Assembly: GCA_008081045.1 (NCBI GenBank)
Contig: VMDC01000015.1
Coordinates: 124,001-188,000 of the forward strand
Origin: Gammaproteobacteria bacterium
GTDB taxonomy: Bacteria > Pseudomonadota > Gammaproteobacteria > Pseudomonadales > Pseudohongiellaceae
Direction: 5' to 3'
Length of the DNA stretch: 64,000 nucleotides
The position numbers and the translations under genes are program-made. Of this stretch, positions 1 through 9,055 are shown piece by piece. The notes under the pieces are model-generated. The model did not search any database. It was not told the DNA's origin and worked only from the letters and a program-made list of their open reading frames with translations. Numbering within the stretch: position 1 is the first letter of the stretch; each line of letters opens with the position of its first letter.

Positions 1-672
1 AAGTCACTCATCAATAAGGAAATACCAGCACTCCTGCTGGTAACACTGGCAACGGGTGCCATGCTGTCCGATCTGTATGTGGGATTTTTCGATGCCATTG
101 TACTGATGCTGATCACCGCCTACTTCGGTTACCGATTGTTTCGCAATCGCATGCGCCGGGAAGAAAGCGCAGTTCAGCAAGCTGAGGAATTGCCTAACTG
201 GCGAGCCGCGGCCTATCTGATTTTAGGTCTGGCCCTTCTTATCCTTAGCGCCGAAGCACTCGTTCAGGCCGCCAGCTCGATTGCGCTGAGGCTCGATGTC
301 TCTACTGCGGTTATCGGGCTCACCGTCATCGCGCTTGGGACAAGCCTGCCTGAATTGGCTGCATCTATCACCTGCGTACTGAAAGGACACCACGATCTTG
401 CCATCGGAAACATTGTAGGTTCCAATATTCTGAACTTGCTTGTTGTGCTGCCTTTCCCTGGGCTGCTTAGCCCGGGGAGCATTGAAAAAGAACTCTTTTA
501 CCGGGACTTTATCAGCGTACTGATCCTCACGCTTCTGCTGGCTTATTTCTGCTATCGTAGTGTCAAAGGCGACAGCAGGATCAGCAGATTCAGCGGGGCA
601 ATGTTCTTGTTAATTTACTGCGGCTGGTTTACCGTGATGATCCTTCAGGTTCAGCGTACCGCCGGTATCTAA
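1..672 (+). CDS. Calcium/sodium antiporter (YrbG/CaCA family), C-terminal part
   Basis: The frame is open from base 1, so the gene enters from the left and only the last ~223 residues are present. It shows the second alpha-repeat of the CaCA cation/calcium exchanger fold: GTSLPELAASI followed by GNIVGSNILNLLVVL, the paired motifs that form the ion site in YrbG-like K+-dependent or independent Na+/Ca2+ exchangers. Several hydrophobic membrane spans surround them. In many gammaproteobacteria yrbG sits immediately upstream of kdsD, as here (27-nt gap), which supports the call. The first ATG, at base 61, is internal and should not be read as the start. Ion specificity cannot be judged from this part. 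Confidence 0.9.
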   Translation, partial: KSLINKEIPALLLVTLATGAMLSDLYVGFFDAIVLMLITAYFGYRLFRNRMRREESAVQQAEELPNWRAAAYLILGLALLILSAEALVQAASSIALRLDVSTAVIGLTVIALGTSLPELAASITCVLKGHHDLAIGNIVGSNILNLLVVLPFPGLLSPGSIEKELFYRDFISVLILTLLLAYFCYRSVKGDSRISRFSGAMFLLIYCGWFTVMILQVQRTAGI

Positions 673-698
673 AATACCATAGGCGGTAAACCCACATT

Positions 699-1670
699 AT
701 GACCACAGACAACAAACTGCGCTCCAGCGCCCTTCGGACCATTGACATTGAGAGCCAGTCAATTCTGGAATTAAAAACTCGGATTGACTCTGCATTTGAG
801 GGCGCTTGTGAACTCATCATGGCCAGTCCGGGCCGGGTAGCAGTTCTGGGTATCGGCAAATCCGGACATGTCGGCCGGAAGATCGCAGCGACCCTGGCTA
901 GCACAGGCACACCCGCTGTGTTCGTTCATCCAGCGGAGGCGGGTCACGGAGATTTGGGAATGATCACCGAGCAAGACGTTGTGGTGGCAATCTCAAATTC
1001 CGGTACCACCGAAGAGATCATGACCCTTCTGCCCGTCCTGAAGCGCAAAGGTATTCCTTTGATTGCTCTCACCGGTGCAACAGAATCACTGCTGGCACAC
1101 GAATGTCGTTATGTCCTTGACGTTGGCGTAAAAGAGGAAGCCTGTCCGCTGGGGCTGGCACCCACTTCCAGCACAACAGCTGCTTTGGTGATGGGTGATG
1201 CGCTGGCAATGGCTCTTCTCGAAGCTCGGGGGTTCACGGAGGAAGATTTCGCCATTTCCCACCCCGGCGGAAGGCTGGGCAGGAAACTACTCGTTAAAGT
1301 AGAGGACATCATGCACAGCGGAGACTCAATACCCAGAGTCACTGCCCATACAAGCCTGGCTGACGCACTCGTTGAAATGAGCCGCAAGGGTTTCGGGATG
1401 ACTACCGTGGTAGAGGCGGAGGAAATTATCGGCGTCTTTACCGACGGAGATCTGCGGCGCTGCCTGGATGCAGGAAAGGATCTTCACACGACCAAAGTCG
1501 CCGATGTCATGTCGGCAAACTTCAAACACATTACCGCCAGCGCCCTCGCAGCAGAAGCTGCAAATATCATGCAAAAGTCTCAGGTCTATGTTCTTATAGT
1601 GACTGATTCAGGTCACAGACTCTCTGGCATTCTGAAAATGCACGATTTGCTACAAGCCAACGTTGTCTGA
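699..1670 (+). CDS. kdsD: D-arabinose 5-phosphate isomerase KdsD
   Basis: Converts ribulose 5-phosphate to arabinose 5-phosphate, the first step of Kdo synthesis for lipopolysaccharide. The 323-residue length is normal. An N-terminal SIS (sugar isomerase) domain has GIGKSGHVGRK at about 51-61, HPAEAGHGDLG at about 77-87 and a SNSGTTEE phosphosugar loop at about 99-106. Two CBS domains follow from about residue 205 (VEDIMHSGDSIP; VADVMSANFKH). It lies between a YrbG-like antiporter and kdsC, the conserved order. Cytoplasmic. Confidence 0.96.
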   Translation: MTTDNKLRSSALRTIDIESQSILELKTRIDSAFEGACELIMASPGRVAVLGIGKSGHVGRKIAATLASTGTPAVFVHPAEAGHGDLGMITEQDVVVAISNSGTTEEIMTLLPVLKRKGIPLIALTGATESLLAHECRYVLDVGVKEEACPLGLAPTSSTTAALVMGDALAMALLEARGFTEEDFAISHPGGRLGRKLLVKVEDIMHSGDSIPRVTAHTSLADALVEMSRKGFGMTTVVEAEEIIGVFTDGDLRRCLDAGKDLHTTKVADVMSANFKHITASALAAEAANIMQKSQVYVLIVTDSGHRLSGILKMHDLLQANVV

Positions 1671-1697
1671 CCCCACTTTTTCCCAAACCTGCCCCCC

Positions 1698-2228
1698 ATG
1701 AGATTTAATACAGAAGAAGACAAAATCCGAGCTCTCGCCTCCCAGATTTCAGTCTTATTACTGGACGTTGATGGAGTGCTCACAGACGGCAAGCTGCTGT
1801 TCTCGAGCTCAGGAGAAGAGCTCAAAGCTTTCTGCTCGCTTGATGGGCACGGCATCAAAATGCTGTTGAGAGCTGGCTTGCAGGTCGGCATCATCACCGG
1901 AAGGACTTCAACTATCGTGGAAAATCGTTGCCGGGATCTGGGCATCACACTGGTTCTTCAGGGGCAGGAAGACAAAGCTGCGGCTTTACAGTCGATTCTC
2001 ACCGCACAAAATGTCAGTCTTCAGCGGGTGGCATATGTCGGAGACGATCTTCCGGACTGGCCGGTTCTGGAGCAGGTGGGTTTGAGTTTCTCAGTGCCCT
2101 CGGGACACCCGTTTGTGACCAAGCGCGTGGCTGCCGTTGCTGACTTTCCCGCAGGCGGAGGGGCCGTCAGAGAGATCTGCGACTTTCTGCTTGAGGCGCA
2201 AGGAAGCGAGGCAGACTATCTCGCCTGA
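1698..2228 (+). CDS. kdsC: 3-deoxy-D-manno-octulosonate 8-phosphate phosphatase KdsC
   Basis: Removes phosphate from Kdo 8-phosphate, the last step before CMP-Kdo activation. It is a HAD-superfamily C0-type hydrolase of 176 residues without a cap domain. The nucleophile motif is DVDGVLTDG, with D23 and D25. The later motifs are IITGRTS and the KAAALQSIL / YVGDDLPDWPVL acid pair. The start follows kdsD by 27 nt; no clear ribosome site precedes it (the leader is C-rich), so the start is taken from family length. Confidence 0.95.
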   Translation: MRFNTEEDKIRALASQISVLLLDVDGVLTDGKLLFSSSGEELKAFCSLDGHGIKMLLRAGLQVGIITGRTSTIVENRCRDLGITLVLQGQEDKAAALQSILTAQNVSLQRVAYVGDDLPDWPVLEQVGLSFSVPSGHPFVTKRVAAVADFPAGGGAVREICDFLLEAQGSEADYLA

Positions 2229-2299
2229 AATTCTTCCCCCGCGGCACGAGTTCCATCTAGGCGTTTCAAGTCCGTTTCGTGATAACCTAGCCATCTCGA

Positions 2300-2923
2300 A
2301 TGACGATGACGCGAGCTATGCACAGACCTTTAACCTACCTGACGACTATCGGCGTAGTCAGCGTGCTCTGCTATTTCTTTCTCGATCTGTCTCAGACCGG
2401 GGAGGAAACTGGGGAGGACAGCGCTGCAACAGAGCTCGCGTTTGATGGTTACAGTGAAGGAATCAATACCGTTTTTTACAATGAAAATGGCGACGTGGAT
2501 TACACGCTCCGTGCTACCAGGCAATTTCACCTGAAAGACCAGTCCGCCCTTCTTGAGAAACCGCTTGTCCGCTTTTTTGAGAACGGAGTATCTACCTGGA
2601 ATATCGTTGCCGAATCGGGCCTCGTTGGCGGCAATACTGAAGCCTCAGCAAGGCTGATGGAATCGATCCGGCTCTCCGGGGACGTCGAAGTCCACCGCCT
2701 AGATGACTATGGCAACTCTACTGTCCTGTCAACCCAACTTCTTGACATAGACCCTAACCGGGAGATTCTGGAAACCCAAGACCCAGTACAAATGGTAACA
2801 GCCAGCATAACCCATGCAGGACAGGGAATGTTCGCTGACTTAAACCGTGATGAAATTCAATTTCATTCCAATAACTCCGGTCACTATGAGTCACAGGGAA
2901 ATCATGCTGACACCGAACAATAG
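2300..2923 (+). CDS. lptC: LPS export ABC transporter periplasmic protein LptC
   Basis: Bitopic inner-membrane component of the Lpt bridge that receives LPS from LptB2FG and passes it to LptA. One N-terminal membrane span (about residues 12-30) is followed by a periplasmic beta-jellyroll: VFYNENGDVDYTLRATRQFHL, then a strand region with ENGVSTWNIVAESG and a late STQLLDIDPNREIL segment typical of LptC. The 207 residues are slightly longer than E. coli LptC (191). Two near starts (2300, 2306) are possible. Its 3' end overlaps lptA by about 20 nt, suggesting coupled translation. Confidence 0.9.
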   Translation: MTMTRAMHRPLTYLTTIGVVSVLCYFFLDLSQTGEETGEDSAATELAFDGYSEGINTVFYNENGDVDYTLRATRQFHLKDQSALLEKPLVRFFENGVSTWNIVAESGLVGGNTEASARLMESIRLSGDVEVHRLDDYGNSTVLSTQLLDIDPNREILETQDPVQMVTASITHAGQGMFADLNRDEIQFHSNNSGHYESQGNHADTEQ

Positions 2924-3431
2924 TCTCGCACCCAAGCTGTTGTATTCACTCTTCTCGGCCATGGTTTTCCTCCCCGGAATACTGATGGCAGCCCAAAGCC
3001 AGAGCCCGGTCAACTGGAGCGCCGATGGCGAGTTGCTCGTCACTGTTGAGAACAACCGCCGTATTCTCAGGATGCAAGATAATGTCAGAATCTCCCAGGA
3101 CGGTATCGATATTTCCGGTAATTCGGCCATTTTCGAATACACGCTCGACACCCAGGAACTGTTGCGAGTTACCGTGCTTGGCACACCGGTCAACTATACG
3201 CAGACAAGTGAAAGCGGCGCTGAGCCGGTGACAGGGAACAGCGACACCCTTATCTTTTATGATGACGAATTGACTGAGGACACGATCATCGAAATGATCG
3301 GTAATGCATTCATAAAATCGCCAAGTTCTACCATGAACTGCGCCTCAATTATCTACATCACCGAGCAAGACTTGATAAGAGAAGCGGTGGGTCCCTGCCA
3401 AGGAGCACTGACCTCTCAGAATGGCATGTAA
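2904..3431 (+). CDS. lptA: LPS transport periplasmic protein LptA
   Basis: Periplasmic OstA-like protein that polymerises into the bridge carrying LPS between LptC and LptD. Hydrophobic residues 11-27 ending before AAQSQSPVNW look like a cleavable signal peptide. The body has the OstA repeat pattern (NNRRILRMQDNVRISQDG, SAIFEYTLDTQELLRVTV, IEMIGNAFIKS). Three in-frame ATGs exist (2847, 2886, 2904). The last is preferred: it has an AGGGA element 5 nt upstream and gives a normal signal peptide; the longer forms would put a hydrophilic tail before it. It sits 6 nt before lptB. Confidence 0.88.
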   Translation: MLTPNNSLAPKLLYSLFSAMVFLPGILMAAQSQSPVNWSADGELLVTVENNRRILRMQDNVRISQDGIDISGNSAIFEYTLDTQELLRVTVLGTPVNYTQTSESGAEPVTGNSDTLIFYDDELTEDTIIEMIGNAFIKSPSSTMNCASIIYITEQDLIREAVGPCQGALTSQNGM

Positions 3432-3437
3432 CCCCTC

Positions 3438-4157
3438 ATGTTAAGCGCGCAAAACCTTGCAAAAAACTTCAAAGGTCGAGATGTTGTCAAGGATGTCTCT
3501 ATCGAGATCTGCCAGAGCCAGATCGTTGGCTTGCTCGGTCCGAATGGCGCCGGAAAAACAACTTGTTTTTACATGATCGTTGGTCTGATCCAAGCGGACA
3601 GCGGCAGGGTCCTGCTCGACCAGAAGGACATGACCCAACTTCCGATACACGATCGAGCCCGGCATGGGCTGTCGTATCTCCCACAGGAATCCTCGATTTT
3701 TCGTAATCTGACCGTCGAAGAAAACGTCCTGGCGATTTTACAGGCTCGACAGGAACTCAGCCGGGAACAAACGGAGGAAAAACTTGAACAGTTGCTTGAA
3801 GAATTCAGCATCGAACATATCAGACACAGCAAAGGCATGAGTTTGTCAGGCGGCGAGCGCAGACGCACTGAGATTGCCAGAACACTTGCCACAGACCCGA
3901 AGTTCATTCTGCTGGATGAGCCATTCGCCGGTGTTGATCCGATCTCAGTGAGCGACATCAAGACCATCATCAACCAGCTGAAAGACCGGGGCATTGGTAT
4001 CCTGCTTACTGACCATAATGTACGGGAAACACTCGATATTTGTGAAAAGGCCTACATTGTGAGTGAAGGTCATGTCATAGCTGACGGGGACGCTGATGCA
4101 ATTCTGAGCAACGAAAAAGTCAGAAGTGTCTACCTGGGTTCGCAATTCAAGATTTAG
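3438..4157 (+). CDS. lptB: LPS export ABC transporter ATP-binding protein LptB
   Basis: Cytoplasmic ATPase of the LptB2FG complex that extracts LPS from the inner membrane. The 239-residue length is standard. Walker A is GPNGAGKTT (34-42), the signature is LSGGE (136-140), Walker B is ILLDEP (D160/E161), followed by the switch histidine in LTDHNVRET. The start ATG lies 6 nt after the lptA stop, so lptC-lptA-lptB read as one unit; lptF/G are not in this window. Confidence 0.97.
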   Translation: MLSAQNLAKNFKGRDVVKDVSIEICQSQIVGLLGPNGAGKTTCFYMIVGLIQADSGRVLLDQKDMTQLPIHDRARHGLSYLPQESSIFRNLTVEENVLAILQARQELSREQTEEKLEQLLEEFSIEHIRHSKGMSLSGGERRRTEIARTLATDPKFILLDEPFAGVDPISVSDIKTIINQLKDRGIGILLTDHNVRETLDICEKAYIVSEGHVIADGDADAILSNEKVRSVYLGSQFKI

Positions 4158-4256
4158 CTCATCCCGACCCTCTTTCCGACATGCTCCCGACTTCGGCGGA
4201 GTAACCCCCTGCTCTGACCCTGCATACTTTATTTGCGTGGCGAGCTATGCAAGACA

Positions 4257-4270
4257 GGCACGGTTCTTGC
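4257..4270 (+). promoter_or_regulatory. Putative sigma-54 (-24/-12) promoter element upstream of rpoN
   Basis: GGCACG-GTTC-TTGC fits the sigma-54 consensus TGGCACG-N4-TTGC, with the invariant GG (4257-4258) and GC (4269-4270) ten bases apart. It lies 83 nt before the rpoN start codon in the only sizeable gap of this operon. A sigma-70-like -10 (TATACT, 4271-4276) follows it directly, so sigma-54 holoenzyme bound here could compete with a housekeeping promoter. That reading is inference; the sequence match is direct. Confidence 0.6.
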
Positions 4271-4352
4271 TATACTCTTCAGCCTAGAAAAAATTGCAAT
4301 CGTTGATCGCAAATCTCACTCCTGCCGAGCAGCGACGAACGCAGTGTAGCTC

Positions 4353-5849
4353 ATGAAACTATCGCTTCAACTCAAGTTAGGCCAGCAACTGGCGATGACG
4401 CCACAGTTGCAGCAAGCGATTAAATTACTTCAGCTGTCGACTCTCGATCTGCAACAAGAGATTCATCAGGCGCTTGAGTCCAATCCCATGCTGGAACTGA
4501 TTGAGGGTATAGAGGACGACGAGAATTCTGCCAAAGAAACTGACACAGACAGCGAGCCCGCCTCTCAGACAGCAGACAGCCCAGACAGCAATACCCTGGA
4601 CAATCCGGAAGAAGATTACTGGCAGAACGAGATTCCGAAAGACCTGGAGGTAGACAGTAATTGGGATGATATCTACACCAATTCACCGCCCCCGAGCCAG
4701 AATTTTGAGGCGGACGACTTTGATTTTGAATCCCGCAACTCGGTAGAGGAGACGCTCCAGGATCACCTGCTCTGGCAGCTGAACCTGACGCCAATGTCAG
4801 AATCTGACGAAGCCATCGCGATGGCGATTATAGACGCCATAGATCCCAATGGCTGGCTTACGGTCGATCTCGAATCCATACTGGCCGGATTCGACCCCGC
4901 ACTGGAAATAGAGCTTGATGAAGTGGTGGCGGTTCTGCACCGCATTCAGCAATTTGACCCCATCGGAGTCGGATACCGGAACCTTTCTGAATGTCTGCTG
5001 ATTCAGCTCAACCACTTGGGGGAAAACCATCCGCCCAAACTCATCGAAAACGCCAAACTGATCGTTCGTGACTATATCGAGCTGCTTGGACATCGCGACT
5101 ATGCCCTGTTGATGCGAAAGACGAAGCTCAAAGAGGCGGAGCTCGCAGAGACCATTACCGTGATCGAGAGTCTTGATCCGAGACCCGGCGCGAACATCGC
5201 CCCGCCATCCACCAACTATGTGGTACCCGATGTCATCGTCACCAAAGATGCCGAGTCAGGCAAGTGGAAAGTAGAACTGAATCCTGAAACAGCACCAAGA
5301 ATACGCATAAACAGCAGCTATGCCTCGCTGGTTAAACGCGCGGATACGAGTTCTGACAACAACTTCCTGCGCGATAATTTACAGGAAGCGCGCTGGTTTT
5401 TGAAAAGCCTGCAGAGCCGGAATGAAACCTTGATGAAAGTGGCGACTCGCATAGTCGAGCATCAGAGAGGATTTCTAGAATATGGTGATGAGGCCATGAA
5501 ACCGTTGGTATTGCACGACATTGCCGAGGCCGTAAGCATGCATGAATCGACAATATCTCGGGTCACGACGCAAAAATATATGCACACGCCGAGAGGGATT
5601 TTCGAGCTAAAATATTTCTTCTCAAGCCACGTCTCTACCAAAGGCGGTGGCGAATGCTCCTCAACCGCTATTCGAGCAATCATCAAAAAGCTCATTGCTG
5701 CCGAAAATGCGCGAAAACCACTGAGTGACAGCAAAATCACGGAACTGCTGGAAGAAAAAGGTATCAACGTGGCACGGCGCACGATTGCCAAATATCGTGA
5801 ATCACTGTCTATTCCTCCGTCCAACGAGAGAAAAAGACTTTCAAGCTGA
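4353..5849 (+). CDS. rpoN: RNA polymerase sigma-54 factor RpoN
   Basis: Alternative sigma factor that recognises GG/GC (-24/-12) promoters and needs an AAA+ activator such as CbrB in this window. The 498 residues show the three regions: a glutamine-rich region I ([19 protein letters not shown]), an acidic linker (about 52-110) and the core plus DNA-binding part. The RpoN box [10 protein letters not shown] lies at 474-483, 15 residues from the end. The helix-turn-helix ([23 protein letters not shown]) is intact. Genes downstream are ptsN, rapZ and ptsO; the usual hpf is missing. Confidence 0.98.
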   Translation: MKLSLQLKLGQQLAMTPQLQQAIKLLQLSTLDLQQEIHQALESNPMLELIEGIEDDENSAKETDTDSEPASQTADSPDSNTLDNPEEDYWQNEIPKDLEVDSNWDDIYTNSPPPSQNFEADDFDFESRNSVEETLQDHLLWQLNLTPMSESDEAIAMAIIDAIDPNGWLTVDLESILAGFDPALEIELDEVVAVLHRIQQFDPIGVGYRNLSECLLIQLNHLGENHPPKLIENAKLIVRDYIELLGHRDYALLMRKTKLKEAELAETITVIESLDPRPGANIAPPSTNYVVPDVIVTKDAESGKWKVELNPETAPRIRINSSYASLVKRADTSSDNNFLRDNLQEARWFLKSLQSRNETLMKVATRIVEHQRGFLEYGDEAMKPLVLHDIAEAVSMHESTISRVTTQKYMHTPRGIFELKYFFSSHVSTKGGGECSSTAIRAIIKKLIAAENARKPLSDSKITELLEEKGINVARRTIAKYRESLSIPPSNERKRLSS

Positions 5850-5899
5850 AAACGCCTGTTTCCACAAGTCAACACCCGGTCAATTCAAACACTAAGAAC

Positions 5900-6349
5900 A
5901 TGCAACTTGAAGACATACTTATATCCGAGCGTTGCTTCTGCAAAGTTCCCTGGCGCAGCAAGCGGCGAATCCTCACGAACATCAGTGAGTTGATCAGCGA
6001 TCAATTCGAAGGACTCGAGCCTGAGCCAATGTACGACTCGCTTATGGCCAGAGAACAACTGGGTAGCACCGGTCTTGGCAACGGCATTGCGATTCCGCAT
6101 TGCCGTGTAGCAAATTGCACCGAAATTATAGGATCACTGATAACGCTGGAAGAGCCGACAGAATACGATGCCATTGACGGAAAACCGGTAGACATACTTT
6201 TTGTCCTTATCGTTCCGGAGCAGAAGTCAGACGAACACGTAACCGCACTCGCAAAGCTCGCAGAGCTGCTGAGTGATCAGGATCTGTGTTTTACCTTACG
6301 ACAAACACTTAGCGACGAAGATCTGTACAACATTGCCATAACTTACTAG
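5900..6349 (+). CDS. ptsN: Nitrogen-PTS EIIA component PtsN (EIIANtr)
   Basis: Regulatory phosphoacceptor at the end of the PTSNtr chain, linking nitrogen and carbon state to potassium uptake and other targets. It has 149 residues with the EIIA fold; the phosphorylated histidine is H67 in GNGIAIPHCRV, matching His73 of E. coli PtsN. It follows rpoN by 50 nt, whereas most gammaproteobacteria have hpf in between. The leader has no strong Shine-Dalgarno, so translation may depend on the upstream message. Confidence 0.95.
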   Translation: MQLEDILISERCFCKVPWRSKRRILTNISELISDQFEGLEPEPMYDSLMAREQLGSTGLGNGIAIPHCRVANCTEIIGSLITLEEPTEYDAIDGKPVDILFVLIVPEQKSDEHVTALAKLAELLSDQDLCFTLRQTLSDEDLYNIAITY

Positions 6350-6381
6350 CCAAACAATATTGATCAACTGAAATTACCCCG

Positions 6382-7239
6382 ATGCAGCTCACGATAATCA
6401 GCGGTAGATCCGGCTCAGGCAAAAGCACCGTTCTCCACGTGCTCGAAGATCACGGGTACTATTGCATCGATAACCTTCCGGCGAGTTTGCTGCCAGCATT
6501 AGCGAACCGCATCAGCGCAGATGACAATGATCTGCCTCTGGTGGCCGTTTCTATCGACGCCCGAAATGTCTCTGAAGATCTGGAGAAGGTCCCTGAAATA
6601 CTCCAAAAGCTGAAAAATACCCAGATATCAACGCAAATTTTATTTCTGGATGCCAACAGCCAGACATTGTTGCGCAGGTTCAATGAAAGCCGCCGCAAGC
6701 ATCCTCTGTCTACCGAAACGATTGGTCTCAGGGAAGCAATCAACATCGAATCAGATCTGCTTGAGCACATTTCTCTGCTGGCAAGCCTGACCATCGACAC
6801 CAGCAATATGTCATTACAAACCCTTCGACAGACTGTGAAAGAGCAGTTTTTAGGAAACCAGAGCAGCGCCACAGCTCTGCTGTTCCAATCCTTTGGCTTT
6901 AAACATGGCGTCCCTGTGGATGCGGACATTGTTTACGACGTCCGCTGCTTGCCTAACCCGTACTGGGATGCCTCGCTGAGATCGTTAACGGGCCTCGATA
7001 AGCCAGTTGCCGATTTTCTTGGCGCTGATACCGAAGTCACGGAGATGCTTGCGGATATTTCTAGTTTCCTCGTTAAATGGTTACCCAACTTTGAAGCGAA
7101 CAACCGTAGCTACATCACCATAGCCGTGGGCTGCACCGGCGGTCAGCACAGATCAGTGTATTTATGCGAGCGCCTTTCACAGGCATTCGCTGAAAAACTC
7201 ACCAATGTACAGGTAAGACACCGCGAACTGGGAAAGTGA
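6382..7239 (+). CDS. rapZ: RNase adapter protein RapZ
   Basis: Nucleotide-binding adapter; in enterobacteria it presents the GlmZ sRNA to RNase E and so tunes glucosamine-6-phosphate synthase. The 285 residues match the family. Walker A is GRSGSGKST (8-16); the C-terminal RNA-binding part has AVGCTGGQHRSVYL and the VRHRELGK tail. It lies between ptsN and ptsO, its conserved place. Whether a GlmZ-type sRNA exists in this organism cannot be seen here. Confidence 0.96.
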   Translation: MQLTIISGRSGSGKSTVLHVLEDHGYYCIDNLPASLLPALANRISADDNDLPLVAVSIDARNVSEDLEKVPEILQKLKNTQISTQILFLDANSQTLLRRFNESRRKHPLSTETIGLREAINIESDLLEHISLLASLTIDTSNMSLQTLRQTVKEQFLGNQSSATALLFQSFGFKHGVPVDADIVYDVRCLPNPYWDASLRSLTGLDKPVADFLGADTEVTEMLADISSFLVKWLPNFEANNRSYITIAVGCTGGQHRSVYLCERLSQAFAEKLTNVQVRHRELGK

Positions 7240-7246
7240 GCCCTCT

Positions 7247-7513
7247 ATGCCCGAAACGAAAGTGACCATCATTAACAAAGCAGGACTGCACGCCAGGGCC
7301 GCTGCCAAACTGGCCAATGTTTGCTCTGGGTTCGCAAGCGACATTCAGATCGGTCATGAAAAAAAGGTTGACGGAAAGAGTATCCTGTCGCTGATGATGT
7401 TGGCCGCGGTGAAGGGCACCACACTGACCGTTCAGGCAGACGGTCCAGACCAGCAGGAAGCTCTGAAAGCGGTTGCCGACCTGGTCAACGAGCGATTCGG
7501 TGAGACTGAGTAA
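7247..7513 (+). CDS. ptsO: HPr-like phosphocarrier of the nitrogen PTS (NPr)
   Basis: Carries phosphate from EINtr (PtsP, not in the window) to PtsN. It has 88 residues with the HPr fold and the phosphohistidine H15 in KAGLHARAAAKL. The regulatory-serine region reads VDGKSILSLMMLAA. It starts 7 nt after rapZ, so ptsN-rapZ-ptsO are probably one transcript. No enzyme IIB/IIC sugar permease genes are nearby, which fits a purely regulatory PTS. Confidence 0.95.
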   Translation: MPETKVTIINKAGLHARAAAKLANVCSGFASDIQIGHEKKVDGKSILSLMMLAAVKGTTLTVQADGPDQQEALKAVADLVNERFGETE

Positions 7514-7599
7514 TTCGGCTCTGGGAAAGGTGCCTTTTTTCTCGCACCAATTCTAAAAACTGTGAAATAGCGGTAGTATTACCCGCACTGGAACCGATC

Positions 7600-7684
7600 C
7601 ATCGTGGTTCAGTCATCACCTGATCAGGTGATGAACCCGCAAAATCTAGATCAGAATCTGGGCAGGGCCACCTGATGGTCCGTG
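7600..7684 (+). promoter_or_regulatory. Structured 5' leader of mgtE (two hairpins and a mini-ORF)
   Basis: A perfect 22-base palindrome at 7613-7634 can form a 9-bp hairpin with a GATC loop, and flanking GGT/ACC bases extend it after a bulge. A second hairpin (7665-7681, GGGCCA/TGGTCC arms) ends just before the ribosome site GGAG at 7684-7687. A 14-codon reading frame starts inside the first hairpin (ATG 7631) and stops in the loop of the second (TGA 7673-7675). The layout resembles attenuator-type control of Mg2+ transporters, but it matches no riboswitch class I can recognise. Confidence 0.45.
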
Positions 7685-7693
7685 GAGTGAGAC

Positions 7694-9052
7694 ATGCCCC
7701 AGCTCAAAGAATCGCAATTCCAAAAAGATCATGTGCATGAGCTGAATCAAGCGATCGACAGCGGATCGCTCTACCAGGTTCGGCAGATGATCAAAACCCT
7801 GCCTACGGCGGGAATTGCGCACCTTCTTGAATCGTCACCGCCAAAAACCCGACGAGTACTCTGGCAACTCATCGACAAGGATTCGGAAGGTGAGGTCATC
7901 CAGTACCTTCATGAAGATCTGCAGAATGACATACTGAGCGAACTAAACGCAGAAGAGGTCGCCCAGCTCACCGAGGGGCTGGAAGATGACGACCTAGCCG
8001 ACATCCTGCAGCAGCTTCCCCAGCAGCTCGCAACTGAAGTCCTGCAGGCAATGGACCAGCAAGATCGACAGCGCGTTGAGACTATTCTTTCATACGACGA
8101 GGACACCGCAGGCGGCCTGATGAGCCTGGACACCATAACGGTGAGGCGAAATCACACTGTTGAACTGGTTCTACGCTATCTACGGCGACACGACTCGATT
8201 CCAGAAATGACTGACAATATCTTGGTGGTCAATCGGGAAGATGAATTTCTGGGAATTCTCCCCCTGCGTGAAATTTTGGTATCAGATCCGAATACCTCGG
8301 TCAGGGATGTCATGCATTCTGAGGTCGAGGCGATACCGGTCGACATGGAGGCCACTCAGGTTGCGCAATTGTTCGAACAGCATGATTGGGTTTCAGCACC
8401 CGTCGTTGGCCATGACGGTAAGTTGCTGGGAAGGATCACAATTGACGATGTGGTAGATGTAATCCGGGACAGCAGTGAGCATTCCCTGATGAGTATGGCC
8501 GGCCTGGACGAAGAGGATGACACCTTCGCACCTGTGGTGAAAACAGCCAGAAGGCGCGCCTTATGGCTCGGTGTAAATCTGTTCACCGCGGTTCTTGCCT
8601 CGCTGGTTATTTTCCTTTTTCAGGACACGCTTGATCAGGTCGTCTACCTGGCGGTACTCATGCCCATCGTCGCAAATATGGGCGGAGTCGCCGGAACACA
8701 GACATTAACTCTGGTGATCCGCGGGTTGGCACTTGGACACATCAGCTCCGCAAATTCTCGCTGGCTTCTGGCGAGAGAACTGGGCGTTGCAGGGATAAAC
8801 GGCGCGTTGTGGGCGCTGGTTATCTCAGTGGTCGCTTTCCTCTGGTATCAGGACTTACAGCTGAGCTACATCATTGCCGCAGCCATGATGATCAATCTGG
8901 TCACTGCGGCACTGGCTGGCGCTTATTTGCCTCTTATACTGAAACGACTGGATATTGACCCAGCCCTGGCGGGTTCGGTGGCATTAACTACAGTCACTGA
9001 CACTATCGGATTCTTCGCATTCCTGGGCCTCGCCCAGAGCTTCTATCTGTGA
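7694..9052 (+). CDS. mgtE: Magnesium transporter MgtE
   Basis: Mg2+ channel of the inner membrane, gated by cytosolic Mg2+. The 452 residues are in standard order. The N-terminal superhelical domain (about 1-130) contains acidic repeats such as LTEGLEDDDLADILQQLP. Two CBS domains follow (VRDVMHSEVEAIPVD; FEQHDWVSAPVVGHDGKLLGRIT), then the plug helix and five C-terminal membrane spans with PIVANMGGVAGTQTLTLVIRG, the pore signature. A good ribosome site (GGAG, 6-nt gap) fixes the start. Follows ptsO after a structured 180-nt gap. Confidence 0.96.
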   Translation: MPQLKESQFQKDHVHELNQAIDSGSLYQVRQMIKTLPTAGIAHLLESSPPKTRRVLWQLIDKDSEGEVIQYLHEDLQNDILSELNAEEVAQLTEGLEDDDLADILQQLPQQLATEVLQAMDQQDRQRVETILSYDEDTAGGLMSLDTITVRRNHTVELVLRYLRRHDSIPEMTDNILVVNREDEFLGILPLREILVSDPNTSVRDVMHSEVEAIPVDMEATQVAQLFEQHDWVSAPVVGHDGKLLGRITIDDVVDVIRDSSEHSLMSMAGLDEEDDTFAPVVKTARRRALWLGVNLFTAVLASLVIFLFQDTLDQVVYLAVLMPIVANMGGVAGTQTLTLVIRGLALGHISSANSRWLLARELGVAGINGALWALVISVVAFLWYQDLQLSYIIAAAMMINLVTAALAGAYLPLILKRLDIDPALAGSVALTTVTDTIGFFAFLGLAQSFYL

Positions 9053-9055
9053 ATC

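Noticed and set aside
7519-7545. Possible terminator after ptsO (GGTGC...GCACC with T-rich middle)
   Set aside because: The T-run lies in the loop, not after the stem, and the stem is only five pairs.
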